64,000 bases of DNA from Actinobaculum massiliense (GCF_001457435.1 NZ_LN881717.1:133896-197895), one strand, 5' to 3'. Shown: positions 8,589 through 18,775, counted from the first letter of the stretch. Notes: a model not told the origin generated them from the sequence alone. Numbers and translations are program-made.

Positions 8589-11387
8589 GTGGAACCCCAG
8601 CTCCCACATAACGCCGCCGATGAGACGGCGGAAGATTTGGACGCCCCGCTTCGCGCGGCCGTTCGCAGACTATCTACTCTCCTAGGTAAAGAAATCGAGC
8701 AGCAACACGGCGAAGATGTGTTGCAGCTGGTTGAGGATGTGCGCGCGGCTTCTCGCGATCTTGACGCCGCCGACGCCGCCTCCGAAGTGCAGCGGCGTAT
8801 TAATTCGGTGCCTTTGGAAACAGCAATCGTTCTCACGCGGGCTTTTTCCCAGTATTTCTTGCTCGCGAATTCCGCCGAGCAGGTCTACCGCATTCGTTCC
8901 ATTCGCGGTGCCGAGGATCCGGAATCTTGGATTCCGCGCGCGATTCGGCGAATCGTTGAGCACGGCGGCGTCGACGAACTGCGTGAAACGGTCAAAAAAC
9001 TCGACGTTCGCCTCGTTTTCACCGCCCACCCCACCGAGGCGCAGCGGCGCGCGTTGCTGACGAAGCTGAAGCGCGTTTCGCAAATTGTGGGTGAAGCGAC
9101 GCCGGAGGGCACGGCTGCTCGGGCCCGGCAGGACCGCCAGCTGGCGACCCTGATTGAGAGCATTTGGCTGACGGACGATTTGCGGCGTTTCCAGCCCACG
9201 CCAATTGACGAGGCCCGCAACGTTATGTGGTACTTGCGGAGCCTGTACCTCAACACCCTCCCGGAACTGCTCACGATTCTGCGCGACGAGCTAGCCAAGT
9301 ACGGCGTCGAGCTTCCGGAAAATGCGCAACCCATCCGCTTTGGTTCGTGGATTGGTGGCGACCGCGACGGTAACCCCTACGTCACCCCGCAAGTGACCCG
9401 TGAGGTTCTCACCCTGCAGGCGGCGACGGCGATCGACATCGCCATTGAGTTCATTAACCGCGCGATGCAGCTGCTCTCGGTTTCCTCCAGCCTCACCGGT
9501 GCAGATCCCGAGCTTCAGGCTTCTCTTGCGCGTGACTATCGCAATGAGACTCTCATCGATCCGGCAGAGCGGGCTCTCTACGAGGAAGAGCCCTACCGCA
9601 TCAAGCTGGGGATTATGCGCGAGAAGCTGCGACGCACAAAGCGGCGGATCACCCAGCGGAGCCCCCATGTGGATGGCGACGATTACCAGTCCGCCGAGGA
9701 AGTACACGCTGATTTCCAGGTGATTCGCGATGCTCTGCGCCGCCACGGAGGCGATCGGATTGCGGATTCCGAGTTGCTTTTGGCTCAGCAGGTTACCTCT
9801 GGAATGGGGCTTTCTCTCGCCGTTCTCGACGTGCGCGAGCACTCCGAGAAGCATCACGATTTGTTGGGTGAGCTTTTCGACCGCTTCGGGGCTACCCTCG
9901 GTGAGCGGCGCTACTGTGAGCTCAATCGAGAGGAGCGCACTCGGCTGATTGCCGAGGAGTTGGCATCCTCGCGTCCCCTCGTCCCGGCAACGATTGGTCA
10001 GGAAGATAGCCCAGTTTCGGCCGCTTCCCGCCAAACCTTCGATGTTTTCCGGGTGATCAAGGAATCCCACGGGATCTACGGTAAGCAGTGTATCCAAAGC
10101 TATATCGTCTCCATGACCCACGGCGCCGATGATATTCTCGCCGTGGCGCTTCTGGCCCGCGAGGCTGGCCTGATCGGCCTAGAAGGCGAACACAAGCACG
10201 CCGATATTGGCTTTGTGCCACTTCTTGAGGAAGTACCCGAGCTACAGTCCGCCGGAAAGATCCTTACTCAACTCTTCGAGAATCCTTCCTACCGCGAGAT
10301 CGTCCGCATGCGTGGCGATGTGCAGGAGGTTATGCTCGGGTACTCCGACTCGAACAAGGAAGCTGGCGTGATTACCTCGCAGTGGGAGATCCACCGGGCT
10401 CAGCGCCAGTTGCGCGACGTTGCCGCGAAGTACGGCGTGAAGCTCCGCCTATTCCACGGACGCGGTGGTTCGGTGGGGCGCGGCGGCGGCCCAACGTATG
10501 AGGCAATTATGGGCGAGCCAGCCGGGGTGCTTGATGGTTCCATCAAGTTCACCGAGCAGGGCGAAGTCATTTCCGATAAATACACCTTGCCGGAGCTAGC
10601 GCTAGAGAATCTCTCGCTGTCTCTGGCCGCGGTTTTGGAAGGGTCTTCGCTACACAAGCAGTCCCGCCACTCCCCTGAGAGCCAGGAACAGAACACGCGG
10701 ATTATGCAGTTCCTTTCCGATCGCGCCTACGATCGCTACCGGGTACTGGCGCAGGATCCGGATTTGCCCAGCTACTTCGTGCAGTCGACGCCGGTTGAGC
10801 AGTTGGGCGATATGAAAATTGGTTCGCGTCCGTCTAAGCGCACCACCTCGGAAAAGGGCTTGGATGGCCTGCGCGCTATCCCCTGGGTGTTTGGCTGGAC
10901 GCAGGCACGCCAGATTGTGCCCGGCTGGTTCGGAGCGGGATCGGGAATCAAGGCCGCGCGCGAAGCCGGCTACGGAGACGCTCTGAAGTCCATGCAGGAG
11001 AACTGGCTGTTCTTCTCTGCCACGGTTTCCAATATTGAGATGACGCTCAAAAAGACCGATATGGAAATTGCGGCATATTACATAGAATCGCTGGCCGATC
11101 CCTCCCTGCGGCGGATCTTTGCCCAGATCAAGGAAGAATATGAGCTGACGGTGGAGCAGATCGAGTGGTTGGTTGCGGAGAATGCCCTCCTCGATCGCCA
11201 ACCCACCCTGCAGCGCACGCTTGATGTGCGCGATCGGTACCTCAAGCCGATTCACTATATGCAGGTCGCCATGCTCAAGCGCGTGCGGGCGAATGCCGAG
11301 CCCAACTCGGAAGAAATCCAGTACTACACACGGGCCTTGCTCACCACGATTAACGGTATTGCGGCCGGAATGCGTAATACGGGATAA
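8589..11387 (+). CDS. ppc: phosphoenolpyruvate carboxylase
   Basis: Cytoplasmic anaplerotic enzyme: PEP plus bicarbonate gives oxaloacetate and phosphate. The 932-residue length is normal. Signature regions are all present: TAHPTE with catalytic His147 (145-150), GSWIGGDRDGNP (252-263), the second active-site block VMLGYSDSNKEAG, the glycine-rich FHGRGGSVGRGGGP loop, FTEQGEVISDKY, and the conserved C-terminal RNTG. The GTG start is supported by GAGGAGG at 8577-8583, five bases upstream. It stands alone with its own terminator at 11404-11448. Confidence 0.98.
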   Translation: MEPQLPHNAADETAEDLDAPLRAAVRRLSTLLGKEIEQQHGEDVLQLVEDVRAASRDLDAADAASEVQRRINSVPLETAIVLTRAFSQYFLLANSAEQVYRIRSIRGAEDPESWIPRAIRRIVEHGGVDELRETVKKLDVRLVFTAHPTEAQRRALLTKLKRVSQIVGEATPEGTAARARQDRQLATLIESIWLTDDLRRFQPTPIDEARNVMWYLRSLYLNTLPELLTILRDELAKYGVELPENAQPIRFGSWIGGDRDGNPYVTPQVTREVLTLQAATAIDIAIEFINRAMQLLSVSSSLTGADPELQASLARDYRNETLIDPAERALYEEEPYRIKLGIMREKLRRTKRRITQRSPHVDGDDYQSAEEVHADFQVIRDALRRHGGDRIADSELLLAQQVTSGMGLSLAVLDVREHSEKHHDLLGELFDRFGATLGERRYCELNREERTRLIAEELASSRPLVPATIGQEDSPVSAASRQTFDVFRVIKESHGIYGKQCIQSYIVSMTHGADDILAVALLAREAGLIGLEGEHKHADIGFVPLLEEVPELQSAGKILTQLFENPSYREIVRMRGDVQEVMLGYSDSNKEAGVITSQWEIHRAQRQLRDVAAKYGVKLRLFHGRGGSVGRGGGPTYEAIMGEPAGVLDGSIKFTEQGEVISDKYTLPELALENLSLSLAAVLEGSSLHKQSRHSPESQEQNTRIMQFLSDRAYDRYRVLAQDPDLPSYFVQSTPVEQLGDMKIGSRPSKRTTSEKGLDGLRAIPWVFGWTQARQIVPGWFGAGSGIKAAREAGYGDALKSMQENWLFFSATVSNIEMTLKKTDMEIAAYYIESLADPSLRRIFAQIKEEYELTVEQIEWLVAENALLDRQPTLQRTLDVRDRYLKPIHYMQVAMLKRVRANAEPNSEEIQYYTRALLTTINGIAAGMRNTG

Positions 11388-11403
11388 CAACTTATGGTAA
11401 AAC

Positions 11404-11448
11404 GCGGGTAGCGAGAGGCGAAAAGCCGCTCGCTACCCGCATTACTTT
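11404..11448 (+). terminator. ppc terminator
   Basis: A perfect 12-bp stem (11404-11415 with 11429-11440) and a loop that can itself pair (GGC with GCC), followed by a weak T-containing tail. It begins 17 bases after the ppc stop. Confidence 0.8.
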
Positions 11449-11799
11449 AAGTTACGTTCATCACAGGGTGAATAGCTGGTAAACGCCAATCAAACCCGAC
11501 TATAAAAATATAGCTAATCTTAGAGCCGTAAATTTCGCTAAATATAGCCGTTTTTACGAATCATTCTCGCGTATAACTTTGGCGTTAAGATAGCGAAACT
11601 TATCAACGTCTATGCATGGGATAAGTAATGCGGCTAAGGGCTTGCAGGGGCCGCTCTAACGAGTAAACTTTCCTGGTCCGTATTTGTGGACGACCTGTTC
11701 GAAACACTGGGAAAACCCGGGAAACATATTGAGAGACTAGTTCTATCGTCGCAGGTCGTATGGCATATTTTTATAGAATAACTAGCTAGGAGAGAGAGC
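11449..11799. promoter_or_regulatory. AT-rich leader of the TetR gene with an interrupted inverted repeat
   Basis: The 350-base gap is clearly richer in A+T than its surroundings and has no open frame I trust. Near the gene, arms 11737-11746 (CTAGTTCTAT) and 11773-11785 (ATAGAATAACTAG) are inverted, with a three-base bulge. The right arm overlaps a good -10-like TATAGAAT at 11772-11779. This is a candidate autoregulatory operator plus promoter for the TetR gene. The spacing between arms (26 bases) is long for one TetR dimer, so it could be two half sites. Confidence 0.4.
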
Positions 11800-12426
11800 G
11801 TGAAAGATTCAAGACCGAAAAAAGTAGGCCGTAAGCAGCGGTTCAATGCGGATGACGTCGTCAAGGCGGCGCTGGAGATCGGCGTTCATACATTTACTAT
11901 GAACGACATTGCCAGTGAGATTGGCGTTGCGGCACCCGCAGTGTACCGCATTTTCTCCGGCCGTCAGGAAGTCGTCGAAGTTGCTATTCAGCGTGCCTTA
12001 AAGGAGTTTGATCCGGTTGAGGGCGGGCTGAACTACCAGGCGACTCTTAATGTATTCCATGAGCGCCTCAATAAGCTTCTTGATAAGTATGAGGGCCTCG
12101 CCTACGAGCTGGTGGGCGATCCCCGCCTGGCTCTGTGGGGTGCGCCGGCGTTTGAGGCGGCTATCTCTAATGTTATGGCTGATGGCTTTGACCAGGACAC
12201 CGCGGCTTTTCTCGTGGCGTGCGTAGCCGGCCAGACCTGCCAGCTCCACATCACCTACACCGATGGACCGGAGAGCGTGGATGAGGATGCCTCTGCTCGT
12301 TTCGAGCGAGACACTCCCCTGACGGCTCATTTCGTGGAGGGCCTGCTGGAGCGTCGAGATGACTACAAGACGCCCCGCTTCCTTACCGTGCTGTTGGAGT
12401 GGGCAGCGAACTACCGGCAGGGCTAA
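11800..12426 (+). CDS. TetR/AcrR-family transcriptional regulator
   Basis: A 208-residue DNA-binding repressor candidate. The N-terminal 60 residues hold the TetR helix-turn-helix: FNADDVVKAALEIG, then TMNDIASEIGVAAPAVYRIF. The rest is a helical ligand-binding domain with no recognisable specificity. GTG start at 11800 is supported by TAGGAGAGA (11787-11795). It faces the uronate operon tail to tail across a shared terminator, so it is not evidently a regulator of that operon. The AT-rich leader with an inverted repeat suggests autoregulation. Target unknown. Confidence 0.85.
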   Translation: MKDSRPKKVGRKQRFNADDVVKAALEIGVHTFTMNDIASEIGVAAPAVYRIFSGRQEVVEVAIQRALKEFDPVEGGLNYQATLNVFHERLNKLLDKYEGLAYELVGDPRLALWGAPAFEAAISNVMADGFDQDTAAFLVACVAGQTCQLHITYTDGPESVDEDASARFERDTPLTAHFVEGLLERRDDYKTPRFLTVLLEWAANYRQG

Positions 12427-12452
12427 ATCCTCGTTTCTTTCGTTTACATATA

Positions 12453-12494
12453 AAAATCCGGCCGCTCCAAGAACTCTTGGAACGGCCGGATTTT
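12453..12494. terminator. bidirectional terminator between tetR and kdgK
   Basis: A near-perfect 20-bp stem (12453-12472 with 12475-12494, one mismatch) has A4 on one side and T4 on the other. It therefore reads as an intrinsic terminator for both converging genes. Confidence 0.9.
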
Positions 12495-12534
12495 AGGTTT
12501 ATGCCAGGCAGTAGCTACCTGGCGCTACCTCGCC

Positions 12535-13641
12535 TTAGCGCTTGACGCGAGCCGAGCCACCAGCCGCGAGGTTTTCGATCTCTTCAACTGAAGCCATCGT
12601 GGTGTCACCCGGGGTCGTCATGGCCAGAGCGCCGTGAGCGGCGCCGTAGTTGACGGCCTTCTCAATGTCTCCGGTTTCCATGATGCCGTAGATGAGGCCG
12701 GAAGCGAAGGAATCGCCACCGCCCACGCGGTCAAAGATCTCCAGGCCGTCACGCTGACGCGCCTGTACGAAGCCCTGCCCCTTCATCCACGCGACCGCTC
12801 CCCAATCGTTGATGGAGGCGGTACGCACCTGGCGCATTGTGGTGCCGATGGCCTGGAAGTTCGGGAAGGTTTCCGTGGCTTTTTCGATCATCTTGCGGAA
12901 GGATTCGACCTGCAGATTATCCAGGTTCTCGTTTGCACCTTCGACCTCGAGACCGAGCGAGGCGGTGAAGTCCTCCTCATTGCCGATCATTACGTCAACG
13001 TACTGCGCGAGGTCCTTGTTGACTTCCTGCGCATGCTCCTTGCCACCGTGGCTCTTCCAGAGCGAAGAACGGAAGTTGAGATCGTAAGAAACAATCGTCC
13101 CGTATTCCTTCGCCTTGGACATTACGGCCTTGGCGGTTTCGGAGGTCTGCTCCGAAAGCGCGGTGTAAATACCGCCGGTGTGTAGCCAGCGAACGCCGAG
13201 TTCCCCGAAGAGGTAATCGAGGTCGATATCTTCCGGCTTCATCTGTGAAATCGCCGTATGGGCACGATCCGAGCAACCAACCGCACCGCGCACGCCGAAA
13301 CCGCGCTCGGTGAAGTTCAGGCCATTACGTGCCGACTGGCCAATACCGTCGTCGTCCACCCAGTGAATGAACTGGGTATCCAAGCCGCCCTGCAGGATGA
13401 GGTCTTCGAGCAGAAGACCCACTTCGTTGCGAACCAGCGCCGTAAGAATGGCACCGCGCTTGCGGAAGGCCCGGCGGAAACCGCGCGCCACGTTGTATTC
13501 GCCGCCGCCTTCGGAGGCCGCAAAGGAACGGGCGGTACGGATGCGATAATCGCCCGGATCCAAACGCAACATGACTTCACCGAGGGAAACAATGTCATAG
13601 GTTGTTTCTTCGGCGGACTTAATCTTCAAACCTTCGCTCAC
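12535..13641 (-). CDS. kdgK: 2-keto-3-deoxygluconate kinase (PfkB family)
   Basis: Phosphorylates 2-keto-3-deoxygluconate (KDG) to KDPG with ATP. The 368-residue protein has the PfkB fold: N-terminal GEVMLRLDP, a glycine-rich EGGGEYNVA segment, and the catalytic RVGGGDSFASG near residue 310, whose Asp is the base. The GTG start (13641) overlaps the eda stop in GTGA and has AAGGAGG about seven bases upstream. It is last in the gntP-uxuB-uxuA-eda-kdgK operon. PfkB members can phosphorylate other sugars; the neighbours make KDG by far the likeliest substrate. Confidence 0.92.
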   Translation of the reverse strand: MSEGLKIKSAEETTYDIVSLGEVMLRLDPGDYRIRTARSFAASEGGGEYNVARGFRRAFRKRGAILTALVRNEVGLLLEDLILQGGLDTQFIHWVDDDGIGQSARNGLNFTERGFGVRGAVGCSDRAHTAISQMKPEDIDLDYLFGELGVRWLHTGGIYTALSEQTSETAKAVMSKAKEYGTIVSYDLNFRSSLWKSHGGKEHAQEVNKDLAQYVDVMIGNEEDFTASLGLEVEGANENLDNLQVESFRKMIEKATETFPNFQAIGTTMRQVRTASINDWGAVAWMKGQGFVQARQRDGLEIFDRVGGGDSFASGLIYGIMETGDIEKAVNYGAAHGALAMTTPGDTTMASVEEIENLAAGGSARVKR

Positions 13642-14288
13642 TTGCGAACCTCCTTGACCTTATCCGTCGCCTCCTGTGAAAGGCGCGTGATTTCCTCGAA
13701 CTTGTGTTCCTTTATGAGATCGCGCTTAATGATCCACGAACCCGAGACCGAGGCAATAGCCGGATTGGAAATCCAATCGGTCAGGTTTTCGGCGTTCACG
13801 CCGCCCGAAGGTACGAACAGAAGATCAGGGAACGGCCCGCGCAGGGCCTTTACCATCTTCAGGCCGCCCGCTTCCCCACCGGGGAAGAACTTGACTGCCT
13901 TGGCGCCGTACTCGAGAGCCATCATGATCTCGGTGGCGGTCTGTAGGCCGGGCAGGTACGGAATGTTCCGCTCAATTGCCACGTCTGCTACGCCCGCGCT
14001 CCAACCCGGGGAAACGAAGAACTTCGCACCCAGATCGGCCGCTTCTTCAGCCCATTCGCGATTAATAATCGTTCCGGCTCCGACCGTCATGCCTTCGACC
14101 TTGGACATCTCCTTGATCGCCTGGCGTCCAGCCGGGGTACGGAAGGTAACTTCCGCACACTTAACCCCGCCGGCCACGAGCGCTTCGCCCGCCGCTACGG
14201 CATCCTCGGCATTGTCGATAACAACTACCGGGACAATCGGGTTTTCCTCGAGGAACGGTAAGGCGTTAGGTAGTTCCTTCTTAGCCAT
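13638..14288 (-). CDS. eda: KDPG aldolase (2-keto-3-deoxy-6-phosphogluconate aldolase)
   Basis: Cleaves KDPG into pyruvate and glyceraldehyde-3-phosphate through a Schiff base. In the 216-residue sequence, E46 in EVTFRT and K133 in AVKFFPGG match the catalytic Glu and Lys of the E. coli enzyme; GAGT (70-73) lies between. The ATG at 14288 overlaps the uxuA stop by one base, and the TGA overlaps the kdgK start by four. The order kinase-after-aldolase within one operon indicates balanced translation of the two last steps. Confidence 0.96.
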   Translation of the reverse strand: MAKKELPNALPFLEENPIVPVVVIDNAEDAVAAGEALVAGGVKCAEVTFRTPAGRQAIKEMSKVEGMTVGAGTIINREWAEEAADLGAKFFVSPGWSAGVADVAIERNIPYLPGLQTATEIMMALEYGAKAVKFFPGGEAGGLKMVKALRGPFPDLLFVPSGGVNAENLTDWISNPAIASVSGSWIIKRDLIKEHKFEEITRLSQEATDKVKEVRK

Positions 14289-15403
14289 TAGTTCTTCGCC
14301 TGCTCCTTTTGCTTCTTCGTTGCATCCCAGAGACCAAGGAGGTACTGGGTGCCGAGTGCACGGTCATAGAGCGGGTAGCCAGGTCGGCCTTCCTCGCCCC
14401 AGATCATGCGGCCGTGATCCGGACGTACGTAAACCTCGAAGGGCTTACCCGCGTCCGCGGCTTCCTTCTCGACGTCGTAAATCGCCTCAACAGCTTCCTC
14501 CATCGGAAGATCGCCGGTGCGGGAAAGGTGCGGGGCTTCCTTGAAGGTGCGCTCCGAGAAGTGCTTGACGTTTCGCAGGTGCGAAGCCACCAGCCGGCCG
14601 CGCCTGCCAACGTGACGCAGAATCTCGTCCACCTTGTTGTGAACGCTCGAGCCCAGCGAGCCAATGCACACGCACAGGCCGTGAGCCGGCGAATCGTAAA
14701 GATCGAGGATGCGATCAATATCCTCAAGGCTCTTGTAAACGCGCGGGATGCCGAACAGGTCCCAAGCCGGATCGTCCGGGTGGCAGGCCATGCGGATGCC
14801 TACCCTCTCGCAGGTCGGAATGACGCCCTCGAGGAAGTACTTCCAGTTCTCCAGCAGCTTCTCGGCCGTCATACCCTGGTAAAGCTTCATCACTTCATCC
14901 AGGCGAGCCAAGCGCTCCGGCTCCCATCCGGGGAGGGTAAGCCCGCCGGACTCTTCCGCCGTCTTATTGACGATGTCCTGCGGGGTCATGCCCTGAATCG
15001 CGTCCTCATCGTAGAACAGCGAGTTCGAGCCGTCTTCCTCATCGACGTGCGCCAGATCGGTGCGAAGCCAGTCGAATACGGGCATGAAGTTGTAAACGAT
15101 TACCTTCACGCCAAATTCGGCCAGGTTCTCAATCGTCGTCCGGTAGTTAGCGATGTACTCGTCGCGGGTATCAAGCCCCAGCTTGATGTCCTCGTGGACG
15201 TTGACTGATTCAATGACTTCGCACTCGAGGCCGGCATTGTGAACGCCGTCGACTAGTTCCTTGATCTCGTCCTTTTCCCAGTTCTCTCCGGCTTCCTTAT
15301 AGGAAAGGGTTCCCATAATGCCCGAAACGCCAGGAATCTGCTTGATGTACTGGAGGGGAATCGGGTCATGCCCTTCGCCGTACCAGCGGAATGTCATCTT
15401 CAT
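14288..15403 (-). CDS. uxuA: mannonate dehydratase
   Basis: Dehydrates D-mannonate to 2-keto-3-deoxygluconate. The 371-residue product begins [20 protein letters not shown], the typical UxuA opening, and keeps the metal-site elements of the TIM-barrel family: [14 protein letters not shown] (about 205), [15 protein letters not shown] and [13 protein letters not shown]. Start ATG 15403 overlaps the uxuB stop by one base. Length is slightly shorter than the E. coli enzyme, as in Gram-positive forms. Confidence 0.96.
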   Translation of the reverse strand: MKMTFRWYGEGHDPIPLQYIKQIPGVSGIMGTLSYKEAGENWEKDEIKELVDGVHNAGLECEVIESVNVHEDIKLGLDTRDEYIANYRTTIENLAEFGVKVIVYNFMPVFDWLRTDLAHVDEEDGSNSLFYDEDAIQGMTPQDIVNKTAEESGGLTLPGWEPERLARLDEVMKLYQGMTAEKLLENWKYFLEGVIPTCERVGIRMACHPDDPAWDLFGIPRVYKSLEDIDRILDLYDSPAHGLCVCIGSLGSSVHNKVDEILRHVGRRGRLVASHLRNVKHFSERTFKEAPHLSRTGDLPMEEAVEAIYDVEKEAADAGKPFEVYVRPDHGRMIWGEEGRPGYPLYDRALGTQYLLGLWDATKKQKEQAKN

Positions 15404-17007
15404 TACTTGTTGATCTCCTCATGAATCGTCGAACGAACGGCGCCGGGGCCGGCGACCATGCGAGTGAATAGGGATTCCACCTTTTCCGCAAGCGGAGTGG
15501 TGTATAGGTCAATGCCAAAGATATTGGCATTGGAGAGGATGGGCTGAAGCTTTGCGTGCGCGTCGACCGGCTCGCCAAGATTCACATCCTTGAGCTGCTC
15601 CTGAAGTTCGTCCAGGAGCGGGTCGGTGGACGGCGTGAACGGTTCGCCGTCGTCGGCGATTCCGAGCAGGTACCGGCACCACGCGGCAAAGACGAGCGGG
15701 ATCGCCACTAGCGAGTCCATATCCATACCGCGACGTTCGTATTCGTTGAGCGTTACGCCGTAACGAATCGGGATCTTCTGGGACGTGTCCATCGCGATAC
15801 GCGCGGGATCGTCCGGCAGGGCCTGGTTCGGGAAGCGAACCTCGAGAACCTCCTTGAGAAACTCCTGCGGGGAAACCACGCCCGGGTCGGTTACCACCGG
15901 CATGGCCTCGTTATAGCCGAGCACGTGCACCAGGCGGGAAAGATCCTCATCGCGCATCTCCGAGTCGATGGTCGGGAAGCGGAGCAAGCATCCGGTAACC
16001 GCCAACGCGGTGTGGAGCGGGTTGAGGCAGGTCGTCACCTTCATCCGCTCGAACTGGTCGCAGGTCTCGCGATCGGTAATAATCACGCCGTACTTCTCCA
16101 GCGGCGGGCGCTCCCCCGCGAACTTGTCCTCAATGAGCAGGTACTCCGCCGGCTCGGTGTTCACGAAGCCCGCCATCGGCGTGCGGCCGATAACCTCCAA
16201 CTCCATATCCTCAAAGCCGAGCTCAGCGAGCTGCTCCGCCACGACTTCCGAGGGGCGCGGGGTGATCTTGTCGATGACCGTGATCGGGTAGCTCACCTTG
16301 GATTCATCCTTGAGCCACTCGACGAACTCCGGCGCCACCGCGCCGCGCTCTACCCAACCCTCGGCAACGGTGAGGATTCCCTTCTTCATAACGTCGCCGT
16401 TGTGGGAGAAGTTATCCGCGGATACCAGAGTGATCGGAGCCCCGCCGGCGTTGTAGCGAGCCAAAAGCAGGCCTGCCAGCTCAGCCATGGTGTGCAGGTG
16501 GTTAGCCTCCGGGTCCTTTTCAATTTCCTCGACGACGTCGTCGCGTAGCTCACCCTTCGAATCCGTCACCACGTAGCCCTTTTCGGTAATGGTCAAGGTA
16601 ACGAAGGACATCTGCGGCTGCACAAAGACTTCCCTCAGCCGCTGGAAATCTTCCTCCAGCTCCGAGGCGAGAGACTCGGAAATTCCTGCGATGACCCGAT
16701 AATCGGTCTTCTCATTGGAAAGGACGACTTCCAGAGTCAGATTGTCGAAATCCTGCAACGAGCGCTTGAGGGTTTCCGGCCCGCGCGGTTGCACCGCGGT
16801 AATCGGCCAGAACTCACCGTCCGCCAACAGATCATCCGCAATTCGATTCTGGAAAACGCGGAAGATGTTACCGGCACCGATATGCACCCAGCGCGGATCC
16901 TTCTTCCCCTTCTCCTGTATCTGCGCTATGTCAAATTCGGGTACGCGCACCCCGGCCTTTTCGAATTCATCCGCGTGCTCGCGGAGGGACTCAATCGTTA
17001 GCTTCAT
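15403..17007 (-). CDS. uxuB: D-fructuronate reductase (mannitol dehydrogenase family)
   Basis: NADH-dependent reduction of D-fructuronate to D-mannonate. The long-chain polyol dehydrogenase pattern is clear: [11 protein letters not shown] near residue 40 for nucleotide binding, [14 protein letters not shown] in the middle, DKITPRP, and the C-terminal NPLHTALAV region. ATG 17007 is preferred: AAAGGTGAT precedes it, and the more upstream in-frame GTG (17019) lies inside that ribosome-binding site. 534 residues. The neighbouring mannonate dehydratase supports fructuronate rather than mannitol or tagaturonate as substrate; altronate oxidoreductase is the main alternative. Confidence 0.9.
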   Translation of the reverse strand: MKLTIESLREHADEFEKAGVRVPEFDIAQIQEKGKKDPRWVHIGAGNIFRVFQNRIADDLLADGEFWPITAVQPRGPETLKRSLQDFDNLTLEVVLSNEKTDYRVIAGISESLASELEEDFQRLREVFVQPQMSFVTLTITEKGYVVTDSKGELRDDVVEEIEKDPEANHLHTMAELAGLLLARYNAGGAPITLVSADNFSHNGDVMKKGILTVAEGWVERGAVAPEFVEWLKDESKVSYPITVIDKITPRPSEVVAEQLAELGFEDMELEVIGRTPMAGFVNTEPAEYLLIEDKFAGERPPLEKYGVIITDRETCDQFERMKVTTCLNPLHTALAVTGCLLRFPTIDSEMRDEDLSRLVHVLGYNEAMPVVTDPGVVSPQEFLKEVLEVRFPNQALPDDPARIAMDTSQKIPIRYGVTLNEYERRGMDMDSLVAIPLVFAAWCRYLLGIADDGEPFTPSTDPLLDELQEQLKDVNLGEPVDAHAKLQPILSNANIFGIDLYTTPLAEKVESLFTRMVAGPGAVRSTIHEEINK

Positions 17008-17102
17008 ATCCGTTATCACCTTTGATTCGTGTATGTTTTCTGTTTTTCAACGAGGAACCTGCCCCGTTTCATTGCGGTCAGCTTCGCTGGCGCGAACCTC
17101 AC

Positions 17103-18449
17103 CTAAATGAATATCGAGCAGACCATGACGAACGCCAAGCCCATAACGGAGCCGCTCGCAAGCAAGCCGCCCCAGGTCTTGAGCGTGTCCTTGATCGACA
17201 GGTCGAAGTACTCCTTGAACAGCCAGAACGAGGCGTCGTTAATGTGAGTCAAGAAGTTAGCTCCCGAGGCGGTGGCGAGGGTCAGAAGCGCCGGATTGAC
17301 GCCCGCGATCATCGCTCCCGTCGCAGGATCTGTGACTGCTCCCACAATAATACCCGCTGCCGTCATCGCCGCCACGACTCCTTGGCCCGTAGCGAGACGA
17401 ATAATAACAGCGATGAGCCATGCCATAATGTAGGGAGAGATTGTTCCGGCGCTCATCATCTTGCCGATGTAGTCACCGATTCCCGAGTCCAGAACAATCT
17501 GTTTGAAGGCGCCACCTGCGCCGATGATCATCACCACGCCGGCGATGGACTGCACCGCAGAGGAGAAGCAGTTCATATTCCAGTCCATATTGTGGCCTTG
17601 GCGAGTGCCGAAAAGCAGGAAGGCGAGCACAAGCGCAATTGCCATGGCGACCTGCGAAGAGCCAAAGAAATTCAGCCACTGGCCGAGCATCGACTCCTTA
17701 TCAATGAAGATATTGCAGATCGTCACGCTGATCATAATGATCGCCGGCGAGAGCGGCACCAGCAGGGAGACTGCGAACGACGGCGGATTATCAATCACCA
17801 CGTCCTCGTCCTTCTGCATGAACTTCGGAACCGGGCGATCGGCATTCGCGAACTTTCCAATCAGACGCGGGTAGAGGAAGCCGCCCACCGCGAGCATGCA
17901 GATCGCCATGGGGATTCCAATAATGTAGACGGTGCCGTAATCGGCGTTGTAAGCGTCAATAAGCGCCACCGGGCCGGGTTGCGGCGGGAAGATTGAGTGT
18001 GAAATCGTTGCCGCTGCCACGCCGGTAATAGCCAAGGAGAGCCAAGAAATCTTTGCCTCACGGGCAATTGAAATCACCAGCGGCGCCAGCATCAAGAAGG
18101 CAACCTCGTAGAACATGGCAATTCCGAAAATCATGCCGATAATTGCCACCGCAACGCGAATGTACTTGACGCCGAACTTCTTAATGAGGGTGCTGGCAAG
18201 CACGTTGGAAGCTCCAGAATCCACCATTAGCTTGCCAATAGCGGCGCCGAAGACGACGATAATCGCGAGCGATCCGAGGGTAGAGCCAAAGCCCTTCGAA
18301 ATGGATTCGAGCGTGTGCCCCGGAGTCATTCCGTTGCACAGGCCCACCACAGCACCCGCCAAAAGCAGGGCGAGCATCGAGTTCCATTTGAACTTGATAT
18401 TGAGGACAAGCATGATGGCAATGCCCACACAGAGCCAGAGAATAGACAT
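17103..18449 (-). CDS. gntP: gluconate/fructuronate-type permease (GntP family)
   Basis: Membrane importer of a sugar acid by proton symport. The 448-residue protein has about 12 hydrophobic segments and GntP hallmarks: [14 protein letters not shown] near residue 70, [12 protein letters not shown] near 155, and [15 protein letters not shown] near 365. It is first in the uronate operon, 95 bases upstream of uxuB. E. coli GntP carries fructuronate. The window has no uronate isomerase (UxaC) gene, so direct fructuronate or gluconate uptake is a reasonable inference. The ATG at 18449 has AAGGGA four bases upstream. Confidence 0.9.
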   Translation of the reverse strand: MSILWLCVGIAIMLVLNIKFKWNSMLALLLAGAVVGLCNGMTPGHTLESISKGFGSTLGSLAIIVVFGAAIGKLMVDSGASNVLASTLIKKFGVKYIRVAVAIIGMIFGIAMFYEVAFLMLAPLVISIAREAKISWLSLAITGVAAATISHSIFPPQPGPVALIDAYNADYGTVYIIGIPMAICMLAVGGFLYPRLIGKFANADRPVPKFMQKDEDVVIDNPPSFAVSLLVPLSPAIIMISVTICNIFIDKESMLGQWLNFFGSSQVAMAIALVLAFLLFGTRQGHNMDWNMNCFSSAVQSIAGVVMIIGAGGAFKQIVLDSGIGDYIGKMMSAGTISPYIMAWLIAVIIRLATGQGVVAAMTAAGIIVGAVTDPATGAMIAGVNPALLTLATASGANFLTHINDASFWLFKEYFDLSIKDTLKTWGGLLASGSVMGLAFVMVCSIFI

Positions 18450-18509
18450 ATGATCCCTTCATATTCGCCACGCGGGCGGTTTTTCTATTGTCGAGCATCG
18501 AAACGGCCA

Positions 18510-18527
18510 CCTGGCAGCGGTGCCAGG
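18510..18527. repeat. 7-bp inverted repeat in the gntP leader
   Basis: Arms 18510-18516 and 18521-18527 (CCTGGCA/TGCCAGG) flank four bases. It lies about 60 bases before the gntP ATG. It could be a leader hairpin or an operator. A second pair of arms, GGGTGGA at 18541-18547 and TCCACCC at 18570-18576, lies just beyond. Confidence 0.5.
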
Positions 18528-18576
18528 GAATAATCGACGCGGGTGGAAGCGTGGGCCCGTGGGTCGGAATCCACCC

Positions 18577-18595
18577 CGTTTCGATATATGAAACG
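18577..18595. promoter_or_regulatory. candidate IclR-family operator in the gntP-iclR gap
   Basis: A perfect inverted repeat CGTTTC-N7-GAAACG with an AT-rich centre (GATATAT). IclR/KdgR-type operators commonly have GTTTC/GAAAC arms of this form. It lies in the 326-base gap between the divergent uronate operon and the iclR gene, about 128 bases from gntP and 180 bases from iclR, so it could control both. A lone half site GTTTCAT occurs at 17066-17072 in the uxuB-gntP gap. No clear -10/-35 pair was identified in the region. Confidence 0.6.
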
Positions 18596-18775
18596 ACCGT
18601 TTGTGCAGTAGAAACTAGTCTACCCTTTTTCTCCTGGCGTACCACCCTTTAAGCGAAAGTTTATGGGGCTGCCAATCAGCTCCGACCCGAATTTGCCCAT
18701 AATTCTTTTTCTCAACGTAGACTCTCGTGCTTACAGGCTAAAATAACCTGGCAATACCGCTTCGATGGAGGGCGC

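Noticed and set aside
13258-14544. 428-codon open frame across kdgK, eda and uxuA on the plus strand
   Set aside because: Covers three well supported genes antisense and has no family similarity.
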